Shown: positions 31,782 to 41,102 of the stretch, one piece after another | How the letters are laid out: every line of letters starts with the position of its first letter | Position numbering within the stretch: position 1 is the stretch's first letter | Origin: Armatimonadota bacterium | Lineage (GTDB): Bacteria > Armatimonadota > Fimbriimonadia > Fimbriimonadales > Fimbriimonadaceae | Assembly: GCA_017303935.1 (NCBI GenBank) | Contig: JAFLBD010000003.1 | Coordinates: 186,001-250,000 of the forward strand | DNA length: 64,000 nucleotides | Direction: 5' to 3' | Notes under the pieces: model-generated | Database searches by the model: none | What the model saw: only the letters and a program-made list of their open reading frames with translations | Told to the model about the DNA's origin: nothing | Made by a program: the position numbers and the translations under genes

Positions 31782-34700
31782 TTACTTGCCTTCTTCGGTC
31801 ATCGACTGCATTTCGGTAGCAATCGAACCCTTCTTGCTGACGTAGATCGCGTAGATCAGTGCAGCCAAGCAGACGCCAGATCCGATCAATCGGACGTTGT
31901 CGTTGCCTGGGAAGATGACGTACGGAGCAGCCAACAACGCCACCAGGTTCATCACCTTGATGAGCGGGTTGAGAGCAGGACCAGCAGTGTCCTTGAATGG
32001 GTCGCCAACGGTGTCGCAGACCACACCAGCCTTGTGAGCTTCGGTGCCCTTACCGCCGTGCATACCATCTTCAATGACCTTCTTTGCGTTGTCCCAAATA
32101 CCGCCGGAGTTAGCCAAGACCACAGCCAGCAATTGGCCAGTGAGAATGGTTCCAGCAAGGAAGCCGCCCAGAGCTTGAGCACCAACCAGGTTGTATTCGT
32201 TGCCATCCACCATCGTCGTTGGCTTGCCAACTGCAAGGAGCATCACGACCAGCATTGGCAATGCGATTGCCAAGATGCCAGGGCCGAGGAGTTCCTTTTG
32301 AGCAGCTGCGGTGACGATTGCCACGCATCGTGCATAGTCCGGCTTGCTTGTACCAGCCATGATGCCTGGATCTTCGCGGAACTGTCGGCGAACCTCACCG
32401 ATCAAGTTGAACGAAGCTCGGCCCACAGCGTTGATCAAGAACGCAGCGAACAGGAACGGAGCAGCACCACCAACCAGCAATCCGACGAACACTTCTGGAG
32501 CCTCAAGCGGCATTCCAGCAGTCGTCAGCTTTGCAGCTTCGATGTAGCTGTGGAACAGTGCGACCGCAGCAACAACTGCAGTTGCGATTGCAAAGCCCTT
32601 GGTCAGAGCCTTGGTGGTGTTTCCAGCAGCGTCCAGCCGTTGAACAGCTAGCGCGCCTTCTGGATTGGTGTGACCGGCACCCGACATTTCGAAAACGCCT
32701 TGAGCGTTGTCGCTGATCGGACCGAAGGTATCCATCGCCAAGATATAGCCAGTGGTCGTCAGAAGACCAAGACCCACGAGAGCGATTCCGTAGAAGCTCA
32801 AGACATATCCACCATAAAGATCTGGCGGGAACACCATGAGCGGCATCACCAGCGAGACACAGATGGCAAGCACCGAGAACACGCTGGATTCGAGACCCAA
32901 AGCAAAACCTTGGATCACCATTGGAGCAGGGCCAGCACTTGCAACACCGGCAACTTCTTGCACAGGTCGCTTGTGAGCACTGACGTAGTAGTCGGTCATT
33001 CGCTCGAAAGCAAATGCCATCGCGATACCGAAGAAGATGCAGAGGAAGAATCTCCACCAATCTGCAACAGTCGTTGCAGAGACACCAAATTCAGCATTCT
33101 CTGCCTTTGGTCCAGCGGTTGGATTTCCAGCCATTGCCTTCTCGACGACATCCTTCTTCTCTCGGAAGTAAGTGAGCCCGCCGAATCCGGTCATTCGCTG
33201 AGCGTTGTCGAGGTTGACGCCAAGTTCCTTCACGCCAGCCTTTGAATCGCTGATCGATTTGGAAATGACACCAACGGCGAGTCGGCCCTTCTTGTCCATG
33301 AGCAGTTCGGTTGGGAAGATTGCCAACTTGTCAACCTTCAAGCCGCCCTGCGGATTCTTCAGTGCGTCTGCAATCTGCTTGTCAGCCGCTTCCTTGATGA
33401 CTGGTCCATAAAGAACCGTGGTCTTCATTGGCTTTGGTCGCTCAGGACCAGACGATGGTGGGGTTTGCTCGATTCCGAGCTTGTACACCACGTATTGCTT
33501 ATCGAGTGGCTGATCCTTAAACGCTTCAGCCAATCCCTTGTAGACAGGTGGCTGGCCCATTTCAGAGGCAGGAACCTGAACAGTGTAATTAGCGATTCGC
33601 GAATCAGTCCAGCTGAGCTTCGCAAAGCCTTCCATCTTCTTGACAGGGGCATTGAGTTGCTCATCGGTCATACCCAAGGCTTGCTGCACAGCAGCGACCT
33701 TGTATTGATCGACTGGGAGACCGCTACCTTCAGCAGCCTTTTGGATACCGGCATCTTCCATCACGAGATCTGGGCTCAAGGTGGAAAGATCGGCGGTGAA
33801 CTTCTTATCAGCAGTTGCTTCTTGGCCAATCAGTGGCACGACAACAGCATTCTTGAACTCTTCAGGAGTGAAGAAGTTCTTCTTCTGTTCTTCGGTTTCT
33901 GCGTTCTTAACTTCGCTAGCAGCAAGAGTCTTGAATCCAAGACCGGACATGATTCCGGCGATTCGAGTGTCTTTCATGACCTCGTCCGCAGTAATCATCT
34001 TAGTGTCCTTGTCTGCGCGCTTGGCACCGAGGTCTACGATGATGTCATTGACACCCTTCTTAGCAACAGCAGCCTTGGCAGCGATCGCATTGGCGACCTT
34101 GTGAACCATCTGCTGCTCGGCGCGTTGATAAACTTCAACCGACTTGAGCGAGGATGCAGTAATGACTGGATTCTGGCTTGGCATACCGCCCATAAGGAAG
34201 TAAGCGAGGCCAATCGTGAGAACGGTTGCCACAGCAGCCGAACCCTGGAAACCCTTGGAGATTCGTGCCAAAGGATCGGAGTTAAGATCGTCCGAACCCT
34301 TCACCATGCCGATACCGATGATCGAAGCGATGATTCCAACGCCACGAGCCATCAAGGCGAAGATGATCAGCTTCATCCACACATCTTGTGGGAAGATAAC
34401 TGCAGTGGCCGCACCGAGAACGATAGCAGCAACCAAGGTGACTTCGTACGATTCAAAGACGTCTGCAGCCATACCAGCGCAGTCGCCGACGTTGTCTCCA
34501 ACGTTGTCAGCAATAACGGCTGGGTTTCGTGGGTCGTCTTCTGGAATTCCAGCTTCGACCTTACCAACCAAGTCAGCTCCAACGTCAGCAGCCTTGGTGT
34601 AAATTCCACCGCCAACACGCATAAAGAGCGCGGCGAGCGAACCACCAAAACCGAAGCCAACGAGCAACTTCATGGCGTTTTCTTTAGCGACCAAGAAGAT

Positions 34701-35288
34701 CAACGTTGCGCCGATAAGGCCCATACCAACGGTGATCAAACCAGCGACGGCGCCAGCTTGGAAGCTCACTTCCAACGACTTCTTGTAGCTAGTGAGCGCG
34801 GCGGCGGCAGTTCGCATGTTTGCGTTAACCGCCATATCCATGCCGAGATAACCAGCGACATAGCTAGCAGTCACACCCAAGATGAAAGATACGACCAATT
34901 GGATCGCAATCATCGGGCCGAACTTGCCGACGTAAAGTGCGTAAAGACCGACGCTGAGCAGAACAACGAAAATACCAATCGTTGTTCGCTGCTGTCGCAA
35001 ATATGCGAGCGCGCCATCACGAATGGCCTTTCCGACTTCTTGCATCTTCTCGTCGCCCGTAGACGCCGAAAGAACTTTGCCACGGTATGCAAAGCCTGCG
35101 ACCAGTGCAATTGCACCGAACACAAGCGAAATGTAGAGATAGATAGCGTCTGCGTTGCTAAATTGCAACGTGACATCCTCACCTCCGGATGCGAACGCCA
35201 TTCCTGGCACTAGCAACGCGAGAAGCATGAGAATGACCGCTAAGAAACGTCCCCTTCCCTGATGAGACGTCTTAAAATTGTTTGTCAT
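31782..35288 (-). CDS. hppA: Giant membrane-bound K+-independent H+-translocating pyrophosphatase
   Basis: About 1168 residues from the ATG at 35288 (AGGA 9 nt ahead), against the usual ~700-800. It hydrolyses pyrophosphate and pumps H+ (possibly Na+). Family motifs: GGGIYTKAADVGADLVGKVEAGIPEDDPRNPA, DNVGDNVGDCAGMAADVFESY, DAAGNTTKA, and the C-terminal CDTVGDPFKDTAGPALNP. The Lys in GNTTKA marks the K+-independent class. After the helix LTIGLAYFLMGG there is a ~370-residue insert (protein ~369-739; bases ~33070-34184), hydrophilic, rich in Ala, Lys and Glu, before the core resumes at WWRFFLCIFFG. A cleavable signal-like segment (residues ~14-35) is present at the N-terminus. Confidence 0.94.
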   Translation of the reverse strand: MTNNFKTSHQGRGRFLAVILMLLALLVPGMAFASGGEDVTLQFSNADAIYLYISLVFGAIALVAGFAYRGKVLSASTGDEKMQEVGKAIRDGALAYLRQQRTTIGIFVVLLSVGLYALYVGKFGPMIAIQLVVSFILGVTASYVAGYLGMDMAVNANMRTAAAALTSYKKSLEVSFQAGAVAGLITVGMGLIGATLIFLVAKENAMKLLVGFGFGGSLAALFMRVGGGIYTKAADVGADLVGKVEAGIPEDDPRNPAVIADNVGDNVGDCAGMAADVFESYEVTLVAAIVLGAATAVIFPQDVWMKLIIFALMARGVGIIASIIGIGMVKGSDDLNSDPLARISKGFQGSAAVATVLTIGLAYFLMGGMPSQNPVITASSLKSVEVYQRAEQQMVHKVANAIAAKAAVAKKGVNDIIVDLGAKRADKDTKMITADEVMKDTRIAGIMSGLGFKTLAASEVKNAETEEQKKNFFTPEEFKNAVVVPLIGQEATADKKFTADLSTLSPDLVMEDAGIQKAAEGSGLPVDQYKVAAVQQALGMTDEQLNAPVKKMEGFAKLSWTDSRIANYTVQVPASEMGQPPVYKGLAEAFKDQPLDKQYVVYKLGIEQTPPSSGPERPKPMKTTVLYGPVIKEAADKQIADALKNPQGGLKVDKLAIFPTELLMDKKGRLAVGVISKSISDSKAGVKELGVNLDNAQRMTGFGGLTYFREKKDVVEKAMAGNPTAGPKAENAEFGVSATTVADWWRFFLCIFFGIAMAFAFERMTDYYVSAHKRPVQEVAGVASAGPAPMVIQGFALGLESSVFSVLAICVSLVMPLMVFPPDLYGGYVLSFYGIALVGLGLLTTTGYILAMDTFGPISDNAQGVFEMSGAGHTNPEGALAVQRLDAAGNTTKALTKGFAIATAVVAAVALFHSYIEAAKLTTAGMPLEAPEVFVGLLVGGAAPFLFAAFLINAVGRASFNLIGEVRRQFREDPGIMAGTSKPDYARCVAIVTAAAQKELLGPGILAIALPMLVVMLLAVGKPTTMVDGNEYNLVGAQALGGFLAGTILTGQLLAVVLANSGGIWDNAKKVIEDGMHGGKGTEAHKAGVVCDTVGDPFKDTAGPALNPLIKVMNLVALLAAPYVIFPGNDNVRLIGSGVCLAALIYAIYVSKKGSIATEMQSMTEEGK

Positions 35289-35465
35289 CCAATTCATTCC
35301 TATGGTGGATCCCCCGATTGAAACAAACCCAACCCTCCCGATGGGAAGGCTAGGCAATCTCGCTGAAGATACCTCAAATTCGGATTCAAGGTCAAAGTTT
35401 TTGCACGTTGAACTGAACCTATTCCAGGTATCCGTAGCAAGGACGAGCCAATCAAGCGGTCTGCG

Positions 35466-36749
35466 TCAAGAAACTGGAACTGCCCCAGAACGCAATAGAG
35501 TTCCCAATTCTCCCACCAGATAGAAACTCCCAGAAACCACAACGACATTATTTTCCGCCGCGGCGAGCCGGATCGCTTCCAATGCAGAACCACAAACAGA
35601 TATTTTTACAGCGCAATCTTGTGCTTTTTCCGCAACTTCTTGCGGTGTTCTCGTCCTCCCAAAAGAAACTGGGCAGACGAACAACGCTTCGATCAGCGGC
35701 CGCAAAGGCTGTAAAAAGCTCACCGGATCGTGTCCGTGCAACATCCCCGTCACCAAGGCGAACTTCGAATATCCTTTCTCAGAAAGAGTCGTGGCGAGAG
35801 CGGAAGCCGATTCTGCATTGTGCGCCCCGTCCAAGATGAATGTTTTTGCGCCAATCTTAATCACTTCAAATCGGCCGGGAATCCGCGTGTTCAAGATTCC
35901 AGCGTCAAGTTGTTCTTGACTAAACTCCAGCCCCGCGCGATATGCCGCCGCCACCGCAAGTGCCGCATTCCCGATCTGGTGTGGTCCCGCCAAAACCGCG
36001 AGAGGAAAATCGAACGCCGCGGTGGGAGTTTGCAGCGTCACGCGCTCCGCACGCCTTTCCACGATCATTTCCCTGCCGATCTGCCACACATCACAGTTCA
36101 GTCCGTTGGCAACTTCTCGGATCGCAGCGGTGGCCTCGGCGGGCATTTCTCCGATCACGAGCGGCAGATTCGGCTTACAAATTCCCGCCTTTTCCCGCGC
36201 GATCTCGGCATAAGATTGCCCGAGAATATCCACGTGATCTAATCCAATGCTGACGATCACCCCGCATTTTGGAGTACAAACCGAGCTCGCATCAAGTCTT
36301 CCCCCGAGCCCGACTTCTAAAGCGACCCAATCGCAATTCCACCGCTCGAACGCCAAAAATCCAAGCGCGGTTTTGAATTCAAACTCGGTGACGCCCGCGT
36401 ATTCGGTTTCGTCCATCGCGGCGGCAATCGGCAACAGTTCGCTGGTCCATGCGGCGAATTCTTCTGGCGAAATCAGCTCCTGGTTGTGTTGAACTCTCTC
36501 CCGCACGTCATAGACATAAGGTGAAAAATAGCCGCCGGTGTTCTTTCCCGAAGCAACCATCAGCGATTGCAAGGTCGCGGTCACGCTCCCTTTGCCGTTG
36601 GTCCCCGCGACCTGAATGAAATTCGGCCGGCTTCCCTTCAGCAATCCTGCGCGATCGACAAAAGCCTGCATACGGTCGAGCCCGAGCCGCCAACCTCGTG
36701 GCGCCAAGGCTGCAATAGCCGCAACCGCTTGATCAAAATCCATCTCCAT
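35466..36749 (-). CDS. folC: Folylpolyglutamate / dihydrofolate synthase FolC
   Basis: 427 residues, Mur-ligase-like family. ATP loop AGTNGKGSV near residue 47, FSPYVYDVRERVQ near 75, a VGLGGRLDA motif near 150, LDHVDILG, EKAGICKP, and the C-terminal LDGAHNAESA. It adds glutamate to folates (and perhaps to dihydropteroate). It is monocistronic by appearance, ~180 nt ahead of hppA on the same strand. Confidence 0.95.
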   Translation of the reverse strand: MEMDFDQAVAAIAALAPRGWRLGLDRMQAFVDRAGLLKGSRPNFIQVAGTNGKGSVTATLQSLMVASGKNTGGYFSPYVYDVRERVQHNQELISPEEFAAWTSELLPIAAAMDETEYAGVTEFEFKTALGFLAFERWNCDWVALEVGLGGRLDASSVCTPKCGVIVSIGLDHVDILGQSYAEIAREKAGICKPNLPLVIGEMPAEATAAIREVANGLNCDVWQIGREMIVERRAERVTLQTPTAAFDFPLAVLAGPHQIGNAALAVAAAYRAGLEFSQEQLDAGILNTRIPGRFEVIKIGAKTFILDGAHNAESASALATTLSEKGYSKFALVTGMLHGHDPVSFLQPLRPLIEALFVCPVSFGRTRTPQEVAEKAQDCAVKISVCGSALEAIRLAAAENNVVVVSGSFYLVGELGTLLRSGAVPVS

Positions 36750-36856
36750 TCGGCTCCCTCAAGTGTGAACCAAATTGCGTTCAATCTGGGCCAGGCGATG
36801 CCCACTTTAGGTTCAAATCCTCCAAATTGCGACAACAATTTCCTTGAATGCAGATA

Positions 36857-37020
36857 GATTTTCTTCAAGAAATCACGGTTTTCTCTAAAGAAATGGTGGA
36901 TTTCTTAAAATTGCAACGACTATTTTCTAAAATTTGGTCGCTGATTCCTAAGATTCAGTTACTAATATTTAAATTTCAAAAGCATTTCCCTAAATTTCAG
37001 CAACATTTCTTTTGATCGCG
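36857..37020. repeat. Phased AT-rich array, ~21-bp period
   Basis: Eight degenerate copies of a T-rich/A-rich core (type TTTCNTAAANTTTC). Cores begin at about 36859, 36879, 36900, 36922, 36944, 36965, 36984 and 37004, a spacing of 19-22 bp, i.e. two helical turns. The first copies are nearly palindromic (TTTTCTTCAAGAAAT). The sequence between cores is unrelated (GC-richer). It fills the gap between the folC start and the tRNA gene, with no open reading frame in it. Nothing else was seen in the remaining 36750-36856 and 37021-37150 parts. Confidence 0.7.
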
Positions 37021-37172
37021 GCAGGATTATTCTAAATTCAGAAGACTGCAATCACGTTCCAGATTCCAGCCTTCAAAGGCCAGATCGCCACAACTTAAAC
37101 GGCAAATCTCGCCGCACATCCCCGGCCCACTGGAAATTCGGTCGGGCCCGTGGTAAAATAGATTCTTCCGTT

Positions 37173-37249
37173 CGGGGCATGGCGCAGTTTGGTAGCGCGT
37201 CTGGTTTGGGACCAGAAGGCCGCAGGTTCGAATCCTGCTGCCCCGACCA
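37173..37249 (+). tRNA. trnP: tRNA-Pro(UGG)
   Basis: 77 nt. The acceptor stem CGGGGCA (37173-37179) pairs with TGCCCCG (37239-37245), and CCA is encoded at 37247-37249. The anticodon arm TCTGG-TTTGGGA-CCAGA gives anticodon TGG, and the T-arm holds GGTTCGAATCC. A TAAAAT box 13 nt upstream (37154-37159) could be the -10 element. Confidence 0.96.
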
Positions 37250-37362
37250 ATTCCCTCCCTTGCTTTTGTAGCAAACCTTGTGGAACGTTCCACACTCTCC
37301 AACCGTTTATTCTATTGATTGCTCGGCACGTCATTTTTGTCGCCGACAGTGAGAATTAGACC

Positions 37363-37878
37363 ATGAAGAAATTTGCACTAGGTTCATTAATGGCGGTCTG
37401 CGCCGCGGCGTTGATCGTTCCGGCCACGGCACAAAACGCCACCACAAACAAGCTGCTCGGCAAGCCGATGGTCCCATTCAAGATGACCGGACTCGACGGC
37501 AAAACTTATACAAATGCCAATTTTAAGGGCAAAGTTGTACTCATGGATTTCTGGGCAACATGGTGCGGCCCCTGCAAAGCAGCTTCGCCAAAATTGCAAG
37601 AAATGCACACCAATCTTAAATCTAAGGGATTGATGGTCGTCGGTGCTAACGCTGGCGAGCGCGTGAAGGACGGTTCGACCGCCAAGGCTTATGTCAAGGA
37701 GCACGGATACAACTATCTTTTCACTTATAACAACGACAAGTTGTTTGAAGCTGTTGGAACCCAGGGCTATCCGACATTCGTGATTATCGACCGCAAGGGC
37801 GTCGTACGAGATGTTGTGCTCGGATTCCAAGAATCTAAGATCAAAGCAACCGTCACCAAACTTTTGGCTGAAAAGTAA
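37363..37878 (+). CDS. TlpA-like periplasmic thiol-disulfide oxidoreductase
   Basis: 171 residues. Signal peptide (residues 1-24, cleavage near PATAQ), then a thioredoxin fold with W-C-G-P-C at 67-71, LMDFWATWCGPCKAASPK and GYPTFVIID cis-Pro loop. It is expected to reduce disulfides or apocytochromes outside the membrane. It ends at a strong terminator. Confidence 0.9.
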   Translation: MKKFALGSLMAVCAAALIVPATAQNATTNKLLGKPMVPFKMTGLDGKTYTNANFKGKVVLMDFWATWCGPCKAASPKLQEMHTNLKSKGLMVVGANAGERVKDGSTAKAYVKEHGYNYLFTYNNDKLFEAVGTQGYPTFVIIDRKGVVRDVVLGFQESKIKATVTKLLAEK

Positions 37879-37900
37879 GCTAGGTTTTCTGTTTAAGATC

Positions 37901-37929
37901 AAGGCTGGGACTCTGTTCCAGCCTTTTTT
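37901..37929 (+). terminator. Rho-independent terminator
   Basis: Stem AAGGCTGG (37901-37908) with CCAGCCTT (37918-37925), a 9-nt loop, then T run to 37929. Confidence 0.88.
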
Positions 37930-37947
37930 GGTGTAAATTGGGAGCTG

Positions 37948-39582
37948 ATGAATTGGTTTGCGGTGCTGTCCGCATTCGGGTTGGCGAGTTATGGGGCGGC
38001 AACGCCGCCCCGGCTCTTCTTCAAACTGAAACCCGAAATCCCCATCGAAATCGCTGGCGGCGCCATTCAATCCAAGCTCGGAACAGAAATCCAGCCTGAT
38101 TTTGCGGGAATTCCGCGGCTTGCCTTAGTTTCCTTCCCTTCTGATGCGGCTTTGAAATCCGCGCTCACCGATTTAGAGAAGACCGGCTGGTTTGAATACA
38201 TCGAAGAAGATGGCGTGATCGCCGGTACCACTTTTTCCATCCCAAATGATCCCCTTTTTAACCAGCAATGGGGATTTCGAAACACCGGGCAATCCGGCGG
38301 AACCACCGATTTTGACCTCAATATTGATCCTGCATGGGATTTGCAGCAAGGGCAATCTTTTGTTAAAGTCCTGATCATTGATAACGGCGTGCAAGGTGAC
38401 CACGCGGACCTCACGCTTGGTTTTGGCGCGAATTTTAATGGCCAGCCGGGCAACGGGACTCCTGTTAGTACGTTCGATAACCACGGAACTTGTGTCGCAG
38501 GTGTCATTGGCGCGAAGCTGAACAACGCTCTTTTGGTCGCGGGAATTGCTCCTGGAGTGACGATTGGAAGCGCTCGCCCGCACGTGATGACCAGCGCAAA
38601 CGGATTCACCGCTCAGGCCAGCGATATCGTCGCCGCGATCGGCTATTCCCTCACTACCGGATGCCGCATCACCAACAATTCGAACGGATATGCGACCGCT
38701 TTTCAGTCTGTTGCAGACGCCTACGCCAGTACAAGAGCCGCGGGCGTCGCGCACTTTGCTGCATCAGGAAATAGCGGCGTTTTAGCAATTTCTAACCCAG
38801 CGAATCTTCCGACGGTCTTTGCTGTTGGAGGTGTAGATCGATTTGGAGGAATCTGGTCGAATTCAAATTTCGGTCCTGAACAAGATTTTGTTGGGCCAGC
38901 ACTCGATATTCGGCTGCTAGACCGAGATCCTGGGGGCTATTCTGGAACCGGATCGGTGAATCTGTCCGGAACATCGTTCGCTTCTCCTGCTGTGGCGGGA
39001 ATTGCCGCACTCGCGGTGAGCGCGAATCGATATTTGACGCCAGATGGAATACATACCGTTCTGGCATCTACTGCGCGGGACTTGGAAGCGTTAGGTTGGG
39101 ATATTTATGCTGGATGGGGATTGCCCAGGGCTGACGCCGCAGTCCAAAAAGCACTCAATTATCGCCTTATTGGGAATTTATTGTTGCAAAATCGGCAATC
39201 TCCGGTGGATTCCATCCAAGTTTCGTACGATCTTCCCACCAAACTCCAGGATGGATCGTTCACGGGATCGGTGGGTGCCTTCAATTGGCTTGCTCCAGTG
39301 GGACCTTTTGAAGTCTCCATCAGTTCCCGCCCGTTTTTGACGAAGAAATTTGCGCTCAACAACAGTTCCACAGTGAATTTAGGCAACGTTACGCTGGTTA
39401 ATGGTGACGTTAACGGCGATAACGAGATCGGCGCAGGGGATTTTGATCAAATCGTCGCGAAATTTGGGCTAACTGTGGGCGATAGCTTGTACTCCGCCTA
39501 TGCGGATTTGGACGGCGACGGAGAAATCGGTTCAACAGACTTTGATATCGTTGTCGGTAACTTCGGCCAAAGCGGCGAATAG
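37948..39582 (+). CDS. Secreted subtilase (S8) with C-terminal dockerin-like EF-hand repeats
   Basis: 544 residues. Signal peptide (~1-18), an inhibitor-like prodomain (~20-92), then the S8 catalytic domain with D145 (VLIIDNGVQ), H179 (FDNHGTCVAGV) and S343 (NLSGTSFASPAVAG); the oxyanion Asn is in SGNSG. It ends with a beta linker and two Ca-binding loops, GDVNGDNEIGAGDFD and ADLDGDGEIGSTDFD (residues ~472-540), the shape of dockerin type I repeats. These often anchor to cohesins, but none is seen here. Probably an exoprotease; SD GGGAG ahead of the ATG. Confidence 0.93.
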   Translation: MNWFAVLSAFGLASYGAATPPRLFFKLKPEIPIEIAGGAIQSKLGTEIQPDFAGIPRLALVSFPSDAALKSALTDLEKTGWFEYIEEDGVIAGTTFSIPNDPLFNQQWGFRNTGQSGGTTDFDLNIDPAWDLQQGQSFVKVLIIDNGVQGDHADLTLGFGANFNGQPGNGTPVSTFDNHGTCVAGVIGAKLNNALLVAGIAPGVTIGSARPHVMTSANGFTAQASDIVAAIGYSLTTGCRITNNSNGYATAFQSVADAYASTRAAGVAHFAASGNSGVLAISNPANLPTVFAVGGVDRFGGIWSNSNFGPEQDFVGPALDIRLLDRDPGGYSGTGSVNLSGTSFASPAVAGIAALAVSANRYLTPDGIHTVLASTARDLEALGWDIYAGWGLPRADAAVQKALNYRLIGNLLLQNRQSPVDSIQVSYDLPTKLQDGSFTGSVGAFNWLAPVGPFEVSISSRPFLTKKFALNNSSTVNLGNVTLVNGDVNGDNEIGAGDFDQIVAKFGLTVGDSLYSAYADLDGDGEIGSTDFDIVVGNFGQSGE

Positions 39583-39635
39583 TCCCGGCGATTTGAATCC
39601 ATTTTGAATTTTCCTGCCTCTCTTGGGGCAGATCT

Positions 39636-41102
39636 ATGGTTTTCTCAGTACGAAACTCCACTTTAGTCCTGCTTTCTGCGCTGATTGTGGCTGGATGTCA
39701 AAGCTCTCATTCGCCTAGTCAGAAGAATTCTGTGAACACTGTTCAGGCTGAAGTTCTTTTTGTTGAGGAATCCACTCGGCCTGTGTCCGTGACATATTCG
39801 GGCACGATCCGCGCCGAATTGAATTCCACTTTGTACAGCAAGGTCATGGGAAAAGTCGAGTCGGTTAGCGTGAATGTCGGCGACCGTGTGACGCGCGGAC
39901 AACGGCTCTTGAGCATTGATTCCCGGGAGTTGTCTTCCGCGGTCCAGATGGCAGACGCCAACATCGCGGCTTCTCGCGCCGGTGAAAATAGCGCAAAATC
40001 CGCCGCTGCAATGGAATCTGCGACTTCTAAGGCGCGGATCGCACAGGCAGAATCTGCAGTTCAACAAGCCAAGGCTGCTCTTGTCGCCGCCGAAGCTCAG
40101 CGCGATTTGGCCAAAAACGGTCCAAGGCCTCAAGAAATCACTCAAGCAGAACTCGCCGTCAGTCAAGCGGAATCACAGCATCGCCTCGCACAAGAAGACC
40201 TTGATCGTGCGAGGAGGCTGGAATCAGATGGAATCATCCCGCGCAAAGACTTGGATGCTGCGCAGACTCGTTTTGATGTCACAAAAGCGCAACTGGACTC
40301 CGCAAGAAAGTCTCTTGAAATGGCAGTCGAAGGCACGCGTAAAGAACAATTGCGAACAGCCGAACAAGGCGTTGCCGTGGCCCGTGCCAATGTGAAGCGA
40401 GCCGAGGCGGCTCTGGTGGAAGCCAAGGCAGCCGCAATGATGGTCAGCGTTCGTCAACGAGAAGTCGAATCGGCAAGAGCGCAAGTTCAACAATCTTCTG
40501 CCGCGGCCTCCGCAGCTAGAGTCAGCCTCGGTTATGCCACCATTTCTGCCCCATTTGATGGAGTGATTACTTCCAGAACTGCTGATCCAGGACTCCTGAC
40601 AGGTCCATCAGTCCCGCTCCTCGTGATGGAAGGTGGCGAATTGCGACTAGAAGTCAGCATCCCCGAGAATGATATCGGTCGCCTCTCGATCGGCGATGCA
40701 GCGACGATTACTATTGACGGTAAGTCTGGAAAAAGCTGGATCGGCCATTTGAAAGAACTCAGCCCGCAAGGCGACTCGCAATCGCATACTTTCATCGCGA
40801 AATTCGGCATCGCCTCTCCGGAAGATCTTCGATCAGGAACATTCGGCCGAGCAAACGTCGCGACGGGCGATCCTGTCAGATCAATTTGGGTTAAGTCTGA
40901 TCAGATCATCGCTCGAGAAGGCCTGAAATATGTGTTCACAGTGGCCAAGGATGATACTGCCAGGCTCACTTTGGTAACCACAGGCACGACTTCCGGCGAC
41001 TTTACTCAAATTCGATCCGGAATCAAAGCGGGCGACCGAATGATTGCATCGAACACCAGCGCTGTGAAAGATGGCGACAAAGTCCAGGCGGTTACACAGT
41101 GA
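39636..41102 (+). CDS. RND efflux periplasmic adaptor (membrane fusion lipoprotein)
   Basis: 488 residues. Lipobox LIVAGC with lipid-modified C21. Barrel-sandwich motif VGDRVTRGQRLLSIDSREL, then an unusually long coiled-coil hairpin (residues ~100-300) rich in Ala, Glu and Gln, and the second lipoyl half ATISAPFDGVITSRTADPG, beta barrel and membrane-proximal domain. It links an RND pump to an outer-membrane channel. The stop overlaps the pump start by 4 nt (GTGA). Confidence 0.92.
   Translation: MVFSVRNSTLVLLSALIVAGCQSSHSPSQKNSVNTVQAEVLFVEESTRPVSVTYSGTIRAELNSTLYSKVMGKVESVSVNVGDRVTRGQRLLSIDSRELSSAVQMADANIAASRAGENSAKSAAAMESATSKARIAQAESAVQQAKAALVAAEAQRDLAKNGPRPQEITQAELAVSQAESQHRLAQEDLDRARRLESDGIIPRKDLDAAQTRFDVTKAQLDSARKSLEMAVEGTRKEQLRTAEQGVAVARANVKRAEAALVEAKAAAMMVSVRQREVESARAQVQQSSAAASAARVSLGYATISAPFDGVITSRTADPGLLTGPSVPLLVMEGGELRLEVSIPENDIGRLSIGDAATITIDGKSGKSWIGHLKELSPQGDSQSHTFIAKFGIASPEDLRSGTFGRANVATGDPVRSIWVKSDQIIAREGLKYVFTVAKDDTARLTLVTTGTTSGDFTQIRSGIKAGDRMIASNTSAVKDGDKVQAVTQ

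Noticed and set aside
31743-32651. Plus-strand 302-codon frame opposite the hppA end
   Set aside because: It is antisense to the conserved CDTVGDPFKDTAGPALNP region of hppA and has no motif or ribosome site.
33465-35213. Long plus-strand open frame of 582 codons opposite hppA
   Set aside because: hppA on the minus strand has all pyrophosphatase motifs; the antisense frame is low-complexity, rich in His/Ser, and follows from hppA codon bias.
36857-37020. The phased AT array as a CRISPR
   Set aside because: Cores are degenerate and only ~14 bp long with ~7-bp gaps; no identical direct repeats or spacers, and no cas genes in the window.
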